From: SURF-55 sp040755195
GTDB taxonomy: Bacteria > Bacillota > Desulfotomaculia > Desulfotomaculales > Ammonificaceae
Assembly: GCA_040755195.1 (NCBI GenBank)
Contig: JBFMBL010000007.1
Coordinates: forward strand, 1 to 64,000
Reading direction: 5' to 3'
DNA: 64,000 nt
Shown here piece after piece: positions 49,832 to 58,230 of the stretch. Each line of letters begins with the position of its first letter. The stretch's first letter is position 1. The position numbers were made by a program, and so were the translations under genes. The notes under the pieces were generated by a model. It was not told where the DNA came from. It searched no databases and was given only the letters and a program-made list of their open reading frames with translations.

Positions 49832-50746
49832 ATGAACTTAAAAGGGACTTTAAAAAGCCTTCTTCCCCCTATAGCTCAGGACATGATCAAGAGTTCCAAA
49901 ACCAGGGCTTCTCTGAGGCGTTACAGAAGCAACAGGATTCCCTGGTCGGATGGGTACGCTGCCTTCAAAAATCATTACATCCGGCAAACGCTTGCTGATG
50001 AGAGTTTAATGAGTCTTTTTCGCCATGGTTCTTCCTTGCCTCCCGGTTACGGCGTAGGTATCGATGAACGTTGTGTCGAATACCCCTGGTTGGTCGCAAA
50101 CATGGATGGCAGGTCCGGTTATTTCCTTGATGCAGGGTCAACTCTGAACCACGATTATATCTTAGAACACCCCGTCTTTCGGGAAAAGAAACTATGGATC
50201 ATGACCTTAGCTCCCGAGACCAACTGTTTTTGGCGAAAGGGAATCTCCTACGTCTTTTGTGATCTACGGGAAATACCGATTGTCGACAATTACTTCGATG
50301 CCGTCGCCTGTCTTTCGACTCTCGAACACATCGGCTGGGACAACGTGCTGTATACGCATGATGAGTCTTACCGTGAGCGGCAGCCGAAAGACTTTGTCCA
50401 GGCCGTAAAGGAAATACGGCGGGTGCTTAAACCCGGCGGCGTGCTGTACATCAGCGTACCATACGGTGCTTACACCGATCTGGGTACATTCCAGCAGTTT
50501 GACAGGAACTTGTTATCCAGGGCTATAGAAGCTTTCGGGCCCTTCAGCGAAAAAAAAGAGATTTTTTACCGCTACCGTGAAGACGGGTGGAATATCGCCG
50601 GTGCCGAAGAATGCGCCGGCTGTACGTATGTCGAATGGATTAATAAACCGCGGAATAAATGGCCGAAACCCTTGCCGGTGGAACCGGACCGGGCCGCGGC
50701 AGCACGCGCCGTTGCATGCGTTCGTTTGGTTAAGAAAGAAACCTGA
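49832..50746 (+). CDS. SAM-dependent methyltransferase
   Basis: 304 residues. A Rossmann core appears in the middle: GYFLDAGSTLNHDYIL, VFCDLREIPIVDNYFDAVACLSTLEHIGWDN, and EIRRVLKPGGVLYISVPYG. Motif I (DAGS) is atypical. The N-terminal ~90 residues are basic with a YAAFKNHYIRQ stretch. Glycan or sugar methylation is likely; substrate unknown. 25 nt before the next glycosyltransferase. Confidence 0.8.
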   Translation: MNLKGTLKSLLPPIAQDMIKSSKTRASLRRYRSNRIPWSDGYAAFKNHYIRQTLADESLMSLFRHGSSLPPGYGVGIDERCVEYPWLVANMDGRSGYFLDAGSTLNHDYILEHPVFREKKLWIMTLAPETNCFWRKGISYVFCDLREIPIVDNYFDAVACLSTLEHIGWDNVLYTHDESYRERQPKDFVQAVKEIRRVLKPGGVLYISVPYGAYTDLGTFQQFDRNLLSRAIEAFGPFSEKKEIFYRYREDGWNIAGAEECAGCTYVEWINKPRNKWPKPLPVEPDRAAAARAVACVRLVKKET

Positions 50747-50771
50747 TAGACTGTTTAGGAGATATCCGTCT

Positions 50772-52052
50772 ATGCGTATAGGTATAGCCCCCGCTTTGGA
50801 TGGCGGCGGCGGAGTGTATCAATACAGCCTGACGATGATGAATGCCCTGGGGGAATGGTTGAGCGAAGATTCCCGGGACAGCCTGGTTATTTTTACGGAC
50901 CAGCCTTCCCACCCGTCCGTTGAGTTACTAAACCAAAAAGGCTATCTGGTAGAGCCCCTGCAACCGCCTTTACTAAAGAACCGCACGCTGGCCGCACTGA
51001 GACGTTTAACCGGGGAGGGACCGCACCGCGAAGCATGGAGGCGGCTTAGAAGGCGGTGGGTACAGAGCACGGACATTCCGGATCCGGACGTTATACGTTA
51101 CCGCCCCGAGATGACCGAGTGGTTTAAAGGCGCTAATGTGGAGTTAATGCTTTATCCTATGCCGACTTTGCTTTCCTTTGAAAGCAAAATCCCGTATGTG
51201 GCAGCCATTCATGACTTGCAGCACAGGCTTCAACCCGAGTTTCCTGAGGTCTCCGCCAACGGGGAGTGGGAACGGCGGGAATACAGGTTTCGCAATGTCA
51301 GCAGGTACGCCACACTGATTTTGGCCGACTCCGAGGTCGGCAAGGAGGACATCCTCACTTTTTACGGTTCATACGGCGTAACGCCGGACCGGGTAAAGGT
51401 GCTACCGTTTCTTCCGGCGTGTTACTTGGCCGTGGACGTCCCGGAAACCGAGCTTCGCCGGGTACGCTTGCACTACAATTTACCGGAGCGCTACGTGTTT
51501 TACCCGGCCCAGTTCTGGCCCCACAAGAATCACATGCGTATCCTCAAGGCGGTCGATTTGATTAAAAAGGATTATGGTGTAAAGATTCCCGTTGTGTTTT
51601 GCGGCTCTTATACAGGAGAAATAAGAAAGCGGACCTTCGAAGAAGTAATGTCGCTTTCCCGGCGGTTACGGTTTGGTGACCAGGTCAGGTATTTAGGGTA
51701 CGTTCCCGACGAGGATATGTCATGCATTTACGCCGGCGCAGTGGCCCTGGTTATGCCCACTTTTTTTGGGCCGACCAACATTCCCGTCCTTGAAGCATGG
51801 GCTTTCGGGTGTCCGGTGCTCACTTCCGACATAAGAGGCATCCGGGAGCAGGCCGGGGATGCGGCGGTTTTGGCAGACCCGCGCTCGGTGGAATCGATTG
51901 CTGACGGAATCTACCGTCTCTGGACCGATGACGGCTTGCGCCGTTCTCTTGCCGAACGGGGCCGGCAGCGCTTGACTTCTTATACCCCGGATGACTACCG
52001 CCGGCGGTTGGTCGAAACAATAGAAGAGGCTAAAACGCGTCTTAAGGGATAA
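50772..52052 (+). CDS. Glycosyltransferase family 4
   Basis: 426 residues from ATG 50772 (AGGAG 10 nt upstream; the frame is open into the previous gene). RIGIAPALDGGGGVYQYSL, VAAIHDLQHRLQPEF, VFYPAQFWPHKNHMRILKA, LGYVPDEDMSCIYAGAVALVMP, TFFGPTNIPVLEAWAFGCP and SDIRGIREQAGDAAVL resemble mannosyltransferase-type GT4 enzymes (WbaZ-like). Donor could be GDP-mannose, supplied by ManC/ManB at the end of the window; inference. Confidence 0.87.
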   Translation: MRIGIAPALDGGGGVYQYSLTMMNALGEWLSEDSRDSLVIFTDQPSHPSVELLNQKGYLVEPLQPPLLKNRTLAALRRLTGEGPHREAWRRLRRRWVQSTDIPDPDVIRYRPEMTEWFKGANVELMLYPMPTLLSFESKIPYVAAIHDLQHRLQPEFPEVSANGEWERREYRFRNVSRYATLILADSEVGKEDILTFYGSYGVTPDRVKVLPFLPACYLAVDVPETELRRVRLHYNLPERYVFYPAQFWPHKNHMRILKAVDLIKKDYGVKIPVVFCGSYTGEIRKRTFEEVMSLSRRLRFGDQVRYLGYVPDEDMSCIYAGAVALVMPTFFGPTNIPVLEAWAFGCPVLTSDIRGIREQAGDAAVLADPRSVESIADGIYRLWTDDGLRRSLAERGRQRLTSYTPDDYRRRLVETIEEAKTRLKG

Positions 52053-52087
52053 GGCGCTATAAAATAAAGCTTACGGGAGCAAACGCC

Positions 52088-52489
52088 ATGGAATATGTCG
52101 AGCACATCGGTTGGAAAGATAAACTTCTGGCTTGTATCATCCGTAACGAAATCAGCCCGCAGAAAACCACCTTTGTCAGCCCGCCGGAGTTTAACTTGCA
52201 GGTAGGCTTTGTGGTATATCCGTCTGGAGGAAAAATATCCCGTCACGTGCACCGGCCGTTGGAACGCAATATTGTGGGAACCTCGGAGGTCCTGGTGGTG
52301 AGAAAGGGGAAATGCACGGTGGATATATACAATGATAGCCGTGAGCTGGTCGCCAGCCGTGAGCTGAGAACCGGAGACGTATTGATTATGGTCGGCGGCG
52401 GACACGGCTTCCATATGCTTGAAGACACTGTACTTCTGGAGATAAAGCAAGGTCCTTATACCGGACTGGACGAGAAGGAGCGCTTCTAA
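52088..52489 (+). CDS. Cupin-domain protein
   Basis: 133 residues, ATG with GGGAG upstream. Single small cupin barrel: FVVYPSGGKISRHVHRPLERNIVGTSEVLVV carries the metal-site His residues (HVH) and the second motif is GDVLIMVGGGHGFHMLE. Sits 4 nt before the DegT aminotransferase; cupins near such genes often isomerise or epimerise keto-sugars, but no FdtA/RmlC signature is visible. Function unknown. Confidence 0.82.
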   Translation: MEYVEHIGWKDKLLACIIRNEISPQKTTFVSPPEFNLQVGFVVYPSGGKISRHVHRPLERNIVGTSEVLVVRKGKCTVDIYNDSRELVASRELRTGDVLIMVGGGHGFHMLEDTVLLEIKQGPYTGLDEKERF

Positions 52490-52493
52490 AATA

Positions 52494-53627
52494 ATGATAC
52501 CGGTCAACGAGCCGTATCTGGGCAAACAGGAGTTGGAATACGTTTCGGAGTGCATCCGTACCGGCTGGGTTTCTTCATCTGGACGGTTTATTAATGAGTT
52601 TGAAGAAAAGTGGGCGGCATACTGCGGACGGCGATACGGAATCGCTGTCAGCAACGGTACAGTGGCACTGCAGTTGGCTGTTGCCTGTCTTGGGCTGAAA
52701 CCGGGCGACGAGGTCATCCTGCCGACCTTTACGATAATCTCATGTGCACTTGCCGTCATCTATAACGGCGGTGTACCCGTACTGGTAGACTCCGATCCCT
52801 ACACCTGGTGCATGGATGTAGGGCAAATCGAAAGCAAAATAACCTCCAGAACGCGCGCTGTTATGCCGGTTCACATTTACGGACACCCGGTGGACATGGA
52901 TCCCCTCATAGATTTAGCGGAAAAGCACGGACTGGCGATTATTGAAGATGCGGCAGAGGCCCACGGGGCGGAGTACCTTTCAGGACGGAACACTCCTAAC
53001 CCTAAGAGGCGCAGCTGCGGCAGCTTTGGTGATCTGAGCTGCTTCAGCTTCTACGCCAACAAGCTTATCACCACTGGTGAAGGCGGCATGGTTCTCACCG
53101 ACGACCCGCACCTTGCCGAAAAAGTAAGATCGTTAAGAAACCTGAGTTTTCAGCAGAGCCGGCGTTTTTATCACGAGGAAACAGGATACAACTTCCGCTT
53201 GACCAATTTACAGGCTGCGCTCGGGCTGGCGCAGATGGAGCGAATCGACTATATCGTGGCCAAGAAACGGCGGATAGGACAGGAATATACGAAACGCCTC
53301 GGTGACATACAGGACCTGCAACTGCCGGTTGAAGAACCCTGGGCACGTAACATCTACTGGATGTACGGCGTTGTTCTGTCCGAAAAGACGGGTATGGATG
53401 CCGCCGGGTTCGCCCGAAAGCTGCAAGACAAGGGTGTAGAAACCAGGCCTTTCTTCCTGGGTATGCACGAACAGCCCGTTTTTCATCAGCAGGGCCTTTT
53501 CCTAGAAGAGCGTTATCCTGTCGCAGAAAGGCTTGCCCGGCAGGGGCTGTATCTGCCTTCCGGACTGGCGTTGACAGAGGAGCAACAGGCCAGGGTATGC
53601 GATGCGGTACGAGAGGTTCTATCATGA
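52494..53627 (+). CDS. DegT/DnrJ/EryC1-family sugar aminotransferase, perosamine-synthetase-like
   Basis: 377 residues. PLP-dependent: MIPVNEPYLGKQELEYV, CIRTGWVSSSGRFINEFE, AVSNGTVALQLAVACLGL, MPVHIYGHPVDMDPL, IIEDAAEAHGAEY and the Schiff-base lysine in SFYANKLITTGEGGM. The N-terminal GWVSS and overall pattern are closest to GDP-perosamine synthetases (RfbE/Per), which aminate the Gmd product at C4; gmd is present at 35902. Other 4-keto sugars remain possible. Stop overlaps the following methyltransferase ATG. Confidence 0.9.
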   Translation: MIPVNEPYLGKQELEYVSECIRTGWVSSSGRFINEFEEKWAAYCGRRYGIAVSNGTVALQLAVACLGLKPGDEVILPTFTIISCALAVIYNGGVPVLVDSDPYTWCMDVGQIESKITSRTRAVMPVHIYGHPVDMDPLIDLAEKHGLAIIEDAAEAHGAEYLSGRNTPNPKRRSCGSFGDLSCFSFYANKLITTGEGGMVLTDDPHLAEKVRSLRNLSFQQSRRFYHEETGYNFRLTNLQAALGLAQMERIDYIVAKKRRIGQEYTKRLGDIQDLQLPVEEPWARNIYWMYGVVLSEKTGMDAAGFARKLQDKGVETRPFFLGMHEQPVFHQQGLFLEERYPVAERLARQGLYLPSGLALTEEQQARVCDAVREVLS

Positions 53628-54394
53628 ATAAAGTTTTTAATTCCGGTTATGCCGACGCTTATGACGCAATATACAGCGATAAGGACTACGAAGCGGAGTG
53701 CGATTTGATCGAGCGCATATTCCGGGATAATAGCGGTTCGATTATAAGCATCCTGGATCTCGGCTGCGGAACGGGAAACCACCTTATCCCCCTGGCGCAG
53801 CGCGGCTATGAACTAACCGGCATAGACCGTTCCGAAAGCATGCTGGCGCACGCCCGGTCAAAGGTGGACAGACTTTCACATTCAGTTAACATAACCCTGC
53901 ACCAGGGAGATGTCCGGAACCTTGAACTTAACCGTCACTTTGACGCGGCCATAATGATGTTCGCCGTCCTGGGCTATCAGCTGGAAAACCGCGACGTGCT
54001 CTCCGCTCTCCATACAGTCCGCAGGCACTTGCGTCCGGGAGGGCTTTTTCTATTTGACGTCTGGTACGGCCCGGCGGTACTCCACCAGCGGCCCTCGCAG
54101 CGGATCAAAGTCATCCCGACGCATAAGGGAAAGATTTTGCGTGTTTCCTCCGGAGAACTGGATACCGGCCGGCACATTTGTAAGGTGTATTTCCACCTAT
54201 GGCGGCTCGAAGAAAACCGCGTTGCGGCCGAAACCACCGAGAGCCATTCCATGCGCTATTTCTTCCCGCTGGAACTAAACCTGTTTTTAGAGTGTTCGGG
54301 GTTCGCCCCCGTACGTTTGGGAGCGTTTCCGGAGTTCGAGCGCGACCCGGACGAAACCACCTGGAACGTCCTGGCTTTGGTACGGGCGGTATGA
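53624..54394 (+). CDS. SAM-dependent methyltransferase
   Basis: 256 residues, ATG overlapping the aminotransferase stop (ATGA). YADAYDAIYSDKDYEAECDL, motif I ILDLGCGTGNHLIPLAQRG, motif II LTGIDRSESMLAHAR, QGDVRNLELNRHFDAAIMMF and HLRPGGLFLFDVWYG: a class I enzyme of the type often acting on amino groups of deoxyamino-sugars. Translational coupling to the perosamine-type aminotransferase suggests N- or O-methylation of that amino sugar (inference). Confidence 0.86.
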   Translation: MNKVFNSGYADAYDAIYSDKDYEAECDLIERIFRDNSGSIISILDLGCGTGNHLIPLAQRGYELTGIDRSESMLAHARSKVDRLSHSVNITLHQGDVRNLELNRHFDAAIMMFAVLGYQLENRDVLSALHTVRRHLRPGGLFLFDVWYGPAVLHQRPSQRIKVIPTHKGKILRVSSGELDTGRHICKVYFHLWRLEENRVAAETTESHSMRYFFPLELNLFLECSGFAPVRLGAFPEFERDPDETTWNVLALVRAV

Positions 54395-54425
54395 AGCTTC
54401 GCAGCGGCCCGGAGGTATCATTTTG

Positions 54426-55580
54426 ATGAGATCGCTTACCCTTGATTTGAAGCGGGCAACATTACCGCGGCAGGAAAAATTGAAGGCAGCCGTTATATAC
54501 CCTGCGGAGCTTGCGTCTCCGCGAGCTACGCCCACCCGAGTTCGTTTAAACATCGAGGCCGTTGAACATAACCTTTACCTCGAAATCATCGCCCAAGATT
54601 GTAAGACCAATACCTGGAACGCTTGCTCCATTAAGAAGGACAAGCAACACGACCGGAAGAGTAGTACGCCGTCAGGGTTCTTGGGATTTACCAAAACGGC
54701 GCTCCGGCGATTAGACGAGGTCAAACCGGATGTTATTCACGCGGTAACCACGGTAGCCGTCTTGCCGGCCATCCTTTACAAGCGCCGTCATCCTTCGGTC
54801 AGGATTGTTTTTGAGATGCACGGCTTATCTTACTTTGAACAGCGGGAACTTCAGTTTTTGAAGCGCCTGGTTTTAGGATTCATTGATTTTTGGGGCGCCA
54901 GACGGGCCGATGCCGTTATAGCTATGAGCTACACCCAGCGCGAACTGATACGCAGGCTGTTCCGCGTCAATCCGGCAAAAATCCGGGTGCTGTGGGGACC
55001 GGTCGACCTGAACCTCTTTTACAGCGGCGATCCCCCGCCTTCCCCGCCTTTCATTGTAGGCTACTGTGGGAACGACCTGTTCTGGCAGGGACTGGAGACG
55101 GTCTATGAAGCCTGCCGCTTGCTGGAGCCGTATCCGGACATCCGTTTCCTGCTCATGGGTTTTCCGAGTGAACGTTACGCCTCACTCAGTTTACAGAACG
55201 CAACCTTTACCGGACCTTTGTCGCGCGAAGAAACCCCGTCTTACATGAATCACTGCCATGTCTTACTCTCGCCGAGAATCGCGCACAAGGCTACGGAAAC
55301 CCAGTACCCCTTCAAGCTTTCGGCATACCTGGCCACCGGAAGGCCTGTGATTGTCACCTCGGTGAACGACCAGCGGACGGTCGTAGAACGGGCCGATTGC
55401 GGTGTTGTCACACCGCCCGGCGATGCCCGAGCACTGGCCGACGCCATCCTCCATCTGTACCGGATGCCCGAAAGAGAAAGACTGACCCTCGGCCGCAACG
55501 CGCGTTCGTTCGCCGAAAACAGTTTTTCAATCGAGCATTTGGGAGAAGCCTTGTTAAACTTATACCGGAAATCGGGGTAA
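54426..55580 (+). CDS. Glycosyltransferase family 4
   Basis: About 384 residues; ATG 54426, or the TTG one codon earlier, after GGAGG. GT-B features: VFEMHGLSYFEQRELQFL, DAVIAMSYTQRELIRRLF, VGYCGNDLFWQGLETVYEA, LLSPRIAHKATETQYPFKLSAYLATGRPVI (donor site) and ADCGVVTPPGDARALADA. Substrates unknown. Confidence 0.87.
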   Translation: MRSLTLDLKRATLPRQEKLKAAVIYPAELASPRATPTRVRLNIEAVEHNLYLEIIAQDCKTNTWNACSIKKDKQHDRKSSTPSGFLGFTKTALRRLDEVKPDVIHAVTTVAVLPAILYKRRHPSVRIVFEMHGLSYFEQRELQFLKRLVLGFIDFWGARRADAVIAMSYTQRELIRRLFRVNPAKIRVLWGPVDLNLFYSGDPPPSPPFIVGYCGNDLFWQGLETVYEACRLLEPYPDIRFLLMGFPSERYASLSLQNATFTGPLSREETPSYMNHCHVLLSPRIAHKATETQYPFKLSAYLATGRPVIVTSVNDQRTVVERADCGVVTPPGDARALADAILHLYRMPERERLTLGRNARSFAENSFSIEHLGEALLNLYRKSG

Positions 55581-55674
55581 ACATTATGTTCCGGTTTCTC
55601 GCCGGATTCTTGTAAGCTACTTTGAGAATCATACATTTAGACGCCAAGTTGCGAATCAGGATTGGAGAATTCTA

Positions 55675-56853
55675 TTGTCTTGTAAACGCCTGCTTCTTCT
55701 AAACACGAATCTCGCCGTCGGCGGGGCCGAGCGGCAGTTGCTTCATGTGGCGCGGTATCTTGACCGTTCCCGCTGGGAAATCTCCGTACTCGTCCTGGAA
55801 AGGCAGGGGTTGTTTTGTAAAGACCTGCCGGACGACGTAAGGCTGCATGCCCTTTCCGAACGCTTGCCCGCAAGTCCGTTGGGAAAGCTTGTTTGGTCGC
55901 TGCGGCTGGTCGGTGCGATCCGTTACTTTCTCCGCCGGAATGACTTCGATGCGGTTCTAACCTTTCTCTGGCTGCCCAGCCTTTTGTGCGCCCTGGCGCT
56001 TCGCGGGCTGAAACGCCGTCCGAAATTTGTATGGTCGGTTCAGTCGGATCTGGAAGAGGATTTTGCCAGCCGGTGGCTGGGCAGGCTACGGTCTTTCCTG
56101 GTTAAACGGCACATACCCCCGCAGGTGGCTCATTACATTGCCATATCACAGGGAGTGGCGGGAAAAATAACGAAGGTCCTTAGAGTGCCTTCCCCAAGTA
56201 TTACCATCATCCCTAATGCAATAGATCTGACAGTTATCGACAAAGCGAAGGAGGAGAAGCCGGCTGATTTGAAGAATAAAACTCCGGGGCGGCTGCGGTT
56301 GATTTCGGTCGGACGCCTGGCCCCGCAAAAGGCCCACCACGATTTGCTGGTCGCCTTCGCGGAAGCCTGCAGCTCTTCCGCCCAAGACCTGGAACTCGTC
56401 ATCCTGGGAGAAGGCCCGGAAAGGAACCGCCTTGAGTCCTTAAGCGCCCGGTTAGGCATCGAAGGGCGCGTCTTCCTGCCCGGGGTTGCCGCCAACCCTT
56501 ACGCCTGGCTGGATGAGTCTGATGTTTTTGTGCTCGCTTCGGCGTGGGAACCCTTCGGCATCGTACTGGCCGAGGCTTTAGCGGCAGGTTTGCCCGTAAT
56601 TACCACCGCCACCGACGGCGGTAAGGATATTGTCGGATCATCCGGCGCTGGTATAATGGTACCTGTGGGCGATAAGGGGGCGCTGAGCCGGGCAATTCTC
56701 AGCCTTGCAGGCTCCCCGGAACAACGGGCGGCTTTAGGCCGAAAAGCCCGCGAAAGGGCAAAGGACTTTGACGCCGCAGCCATTGTACCGTTGTACGATA
56801 AGGTTTTGGAACAAGTCGCAGCCGAACGAATTAACGACGAACAGCGGGGATAA
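55675..56853 (+). CDS. Glycosyltransferase family 4
   Basis: 392 residues, TTG start 8 nt after GGAG. RLLLLNTNLAVGGAERQLLHVA is the classic GT4 acceptor-domain glycine loop; LRLISVGRLAPQKAHHDLL, VILGEGPERNRLESL, VFLPGVAANPYAWLDESDVF and SAWEPFGIVLAEALAAGLPVI complete the donor domain. Pattern resembles N-acetylgalactosaminyl- or galactosyltransferases of the PglA/PglJ group. 3 nt before ugd. Confidence 0.88.
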   Translation: MSCKRLLLLNTNLAVGGAERQLLHVARYLDRSRWEISVLVLERQGLFCKDLPDDVRLHALSERLPASPLGKLVWSLRLVGAIRYFLRRNDFDAVLTFLWLPSLLCALALRGLKRRPKFVWSVQSDLEEDFASRWLGRLRSFLVKRHIPPQVAHYIAISQGVAGKITKVLRVPSPSITIIPNAIDLTVIDKAKEEKPADLKNKTPGRLRLISVGRLAPQKAHHDLLVAFAEACSSSAQDLELVILGEGPERNRLESLSARLGIEGRVFLPGVAANPYAWLDESDVFVLASAWEPFGIVLAEALAAGLPVITTATDGGKDIVGSSGAGIMVPVGDKGALSRAILSLAGSPEQRAALGRKARERAKDFDAAAIVPLYDKVLEQVAAERINDEQRG

Positions 56854-56856
56854 GAC

Positions 56857-58230
56857 ATGAATGTAGCCATTGTGGGTCTGGGATGGGTTGGTCTCACAAC
56901 CGGAACGGTTATGGCTTTTTTGGGCCATAATGTTACCGGGTTTGACGTAAATGAGACACTGGTTGACCAGTTACGGAAGGGCAGGGTTCCTTTTTTCGAA
57001 CCCGGTCTGGCCGAATTCACTGAAGAACAGTTGAGTGCCGGGCGGTTGAGCTTTACCCTCGATTTAAAAAGCGCCCTGGGATCGGCGGACGTGATTTTTA
57101 TCGCTGTGGGAACCCCCCTCACGGAAGATGGGCAAACTGTAGACATGCGCTTCGTCAGCAAAGCAGCCCTCGATATAGGCCTACATCTTGAAAAAGGCCG
57201 TTTCCGCGTGATAGTGAATAAAAGTACGGTGCCGGCGGGCTCCAACGGCTGGGTTGATTCCTTCATAGGACAGAGTCTTCAAGAACGGGGGATGGCCGGG
57301 CAGGTCGATTACGCCGTGGCCAGCAACCCAGAGTTTCTGCGTGAAGGATCGGCGATCCAGGACACCATCTATCCTGACCGGGTGGTGATCGGCGCGGAGG
57401 ATACTCGCGCCGTGGATACCCTGACGGAGCTTTACCGGCCGATACTTGAGCAAACCTTTGCGCCCCCGCCGGAATTCCCCCGACCGGGAGGGCTCGATAA
57501 GGTGCCTCTGTTGAAGGTGGACCCGGTGACCGCGGAGCTGATTAAATACGCCGCAAACGCTTTCCTGGCCACTAAAATAAGCTTCATTAACGAAATCGCC
57601 AACATCTGTGACCTGGTAGGCGCCAACGTTGCTGACGTCGCCGCGGGTATCGGCCTGGACCGGCGCATCGGACAGGCCTTCCTGAACGCCGGTATCGGGT
57701 GGGGCGGCAGTTGTTTTCCAAAGGACCTGACGGCGCTGGTGCGTGAAGGCGAGGTCTACGGTTACAACGCCCGGTTGCTCAAGGCAACCCTGGATGTAAA
57801 CCAGCTTCAACGACTGGTCGTGGTCAAAAAACTCCAGGACGTGCTCAAAACAATCCGGGGCAAGACGGTCGGTATTCTGGGGCTTTCGTTTAAGCCAAAC
57901 ACCGACGACCTGCGCAGCGCTCCTTCGATAGATATTATCCGGAAACTGAGCGAAATCGGGGCCGTGGTCCGGGCGTACGACCCCGTTGCCATGGATCGTT
58001 ACAGGATAATGTGCCCCGAACCGCCGGTGAACCTCTGCGCAAGCGTCAACGAGGTTTCCGACGGGGCGGATGCCCTCATCCTTGTTACGGAATGGCGTGA
58101 ATTCCTTGATTGCGATTGGCCGAGAATCCGAACGCTTATGCGCACCCCGGTAATCATTGACGGCAGAAACGCATTGAATAAGACTTATCTGGAGGGCTTG
58201 GACTTTGTCTATCGCGGCGTGGGAATTTGA
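56857..58230 (+). CDS. ugd: UDP-glucose 6-dehydrogenase
   Basis: 457 residues. NAD-dependent four-electron oxidation of UDP-glucose to UDP-glucuronate. NVAIVGLGWVGLTTGTVMAF, VGTPLTEDGQTVDMRFV, NPEFLREGSAIQD, ELIKYAANAFLATKISFINE, catalytic Cys in GGSCFPKDL and ILGLSFKPNTDDLRSAPSI are all intact. Its 3' end overlaps the UXS gene by 26 nt; UXS uses UDP-glucuronate, so the pair forms a UDP-xylose route. Confidence 0.92.
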   Translation: MNVAIVGLGWVGLTTGTVMAFLGHNVTGFDVNETLVDQLRKGRVPFFEPGLAEFTEEQLSAGRLSFTLDLKSALGSADVIFIAVGTPLTEDGQTVDMRFVSKAALDIGLHLEKGRFRVIVNKSTVPAGSNGWVDSFIGQSLQERGMAGQVDYAVASNPEFLREGSAIQDTIYPDRVVIGAEDTRAVDTLTELYRPILEQTFAPPPEFPRPGGLDKVPLLKVDPVTAELIKYAANAFLATKISFINEIANICDLVGANVADVAAGIGLDRRIGQAFLNAGIGWGGSCFPKDLTALVREGEVYGYNARLLKATLDVNQLQRLVVVKKLQDVLKTIRGKTVGILGLSFKPNTDDLRSAPSIDIIRKLSEIGAVVRAYDPVAMDRYRIMCPEPPVNLCASVNEVSDGADALILVTEWREFLDCDWPRIRTLMRTPVIIDGRNALNKTYLEGLDFVYRGVGI

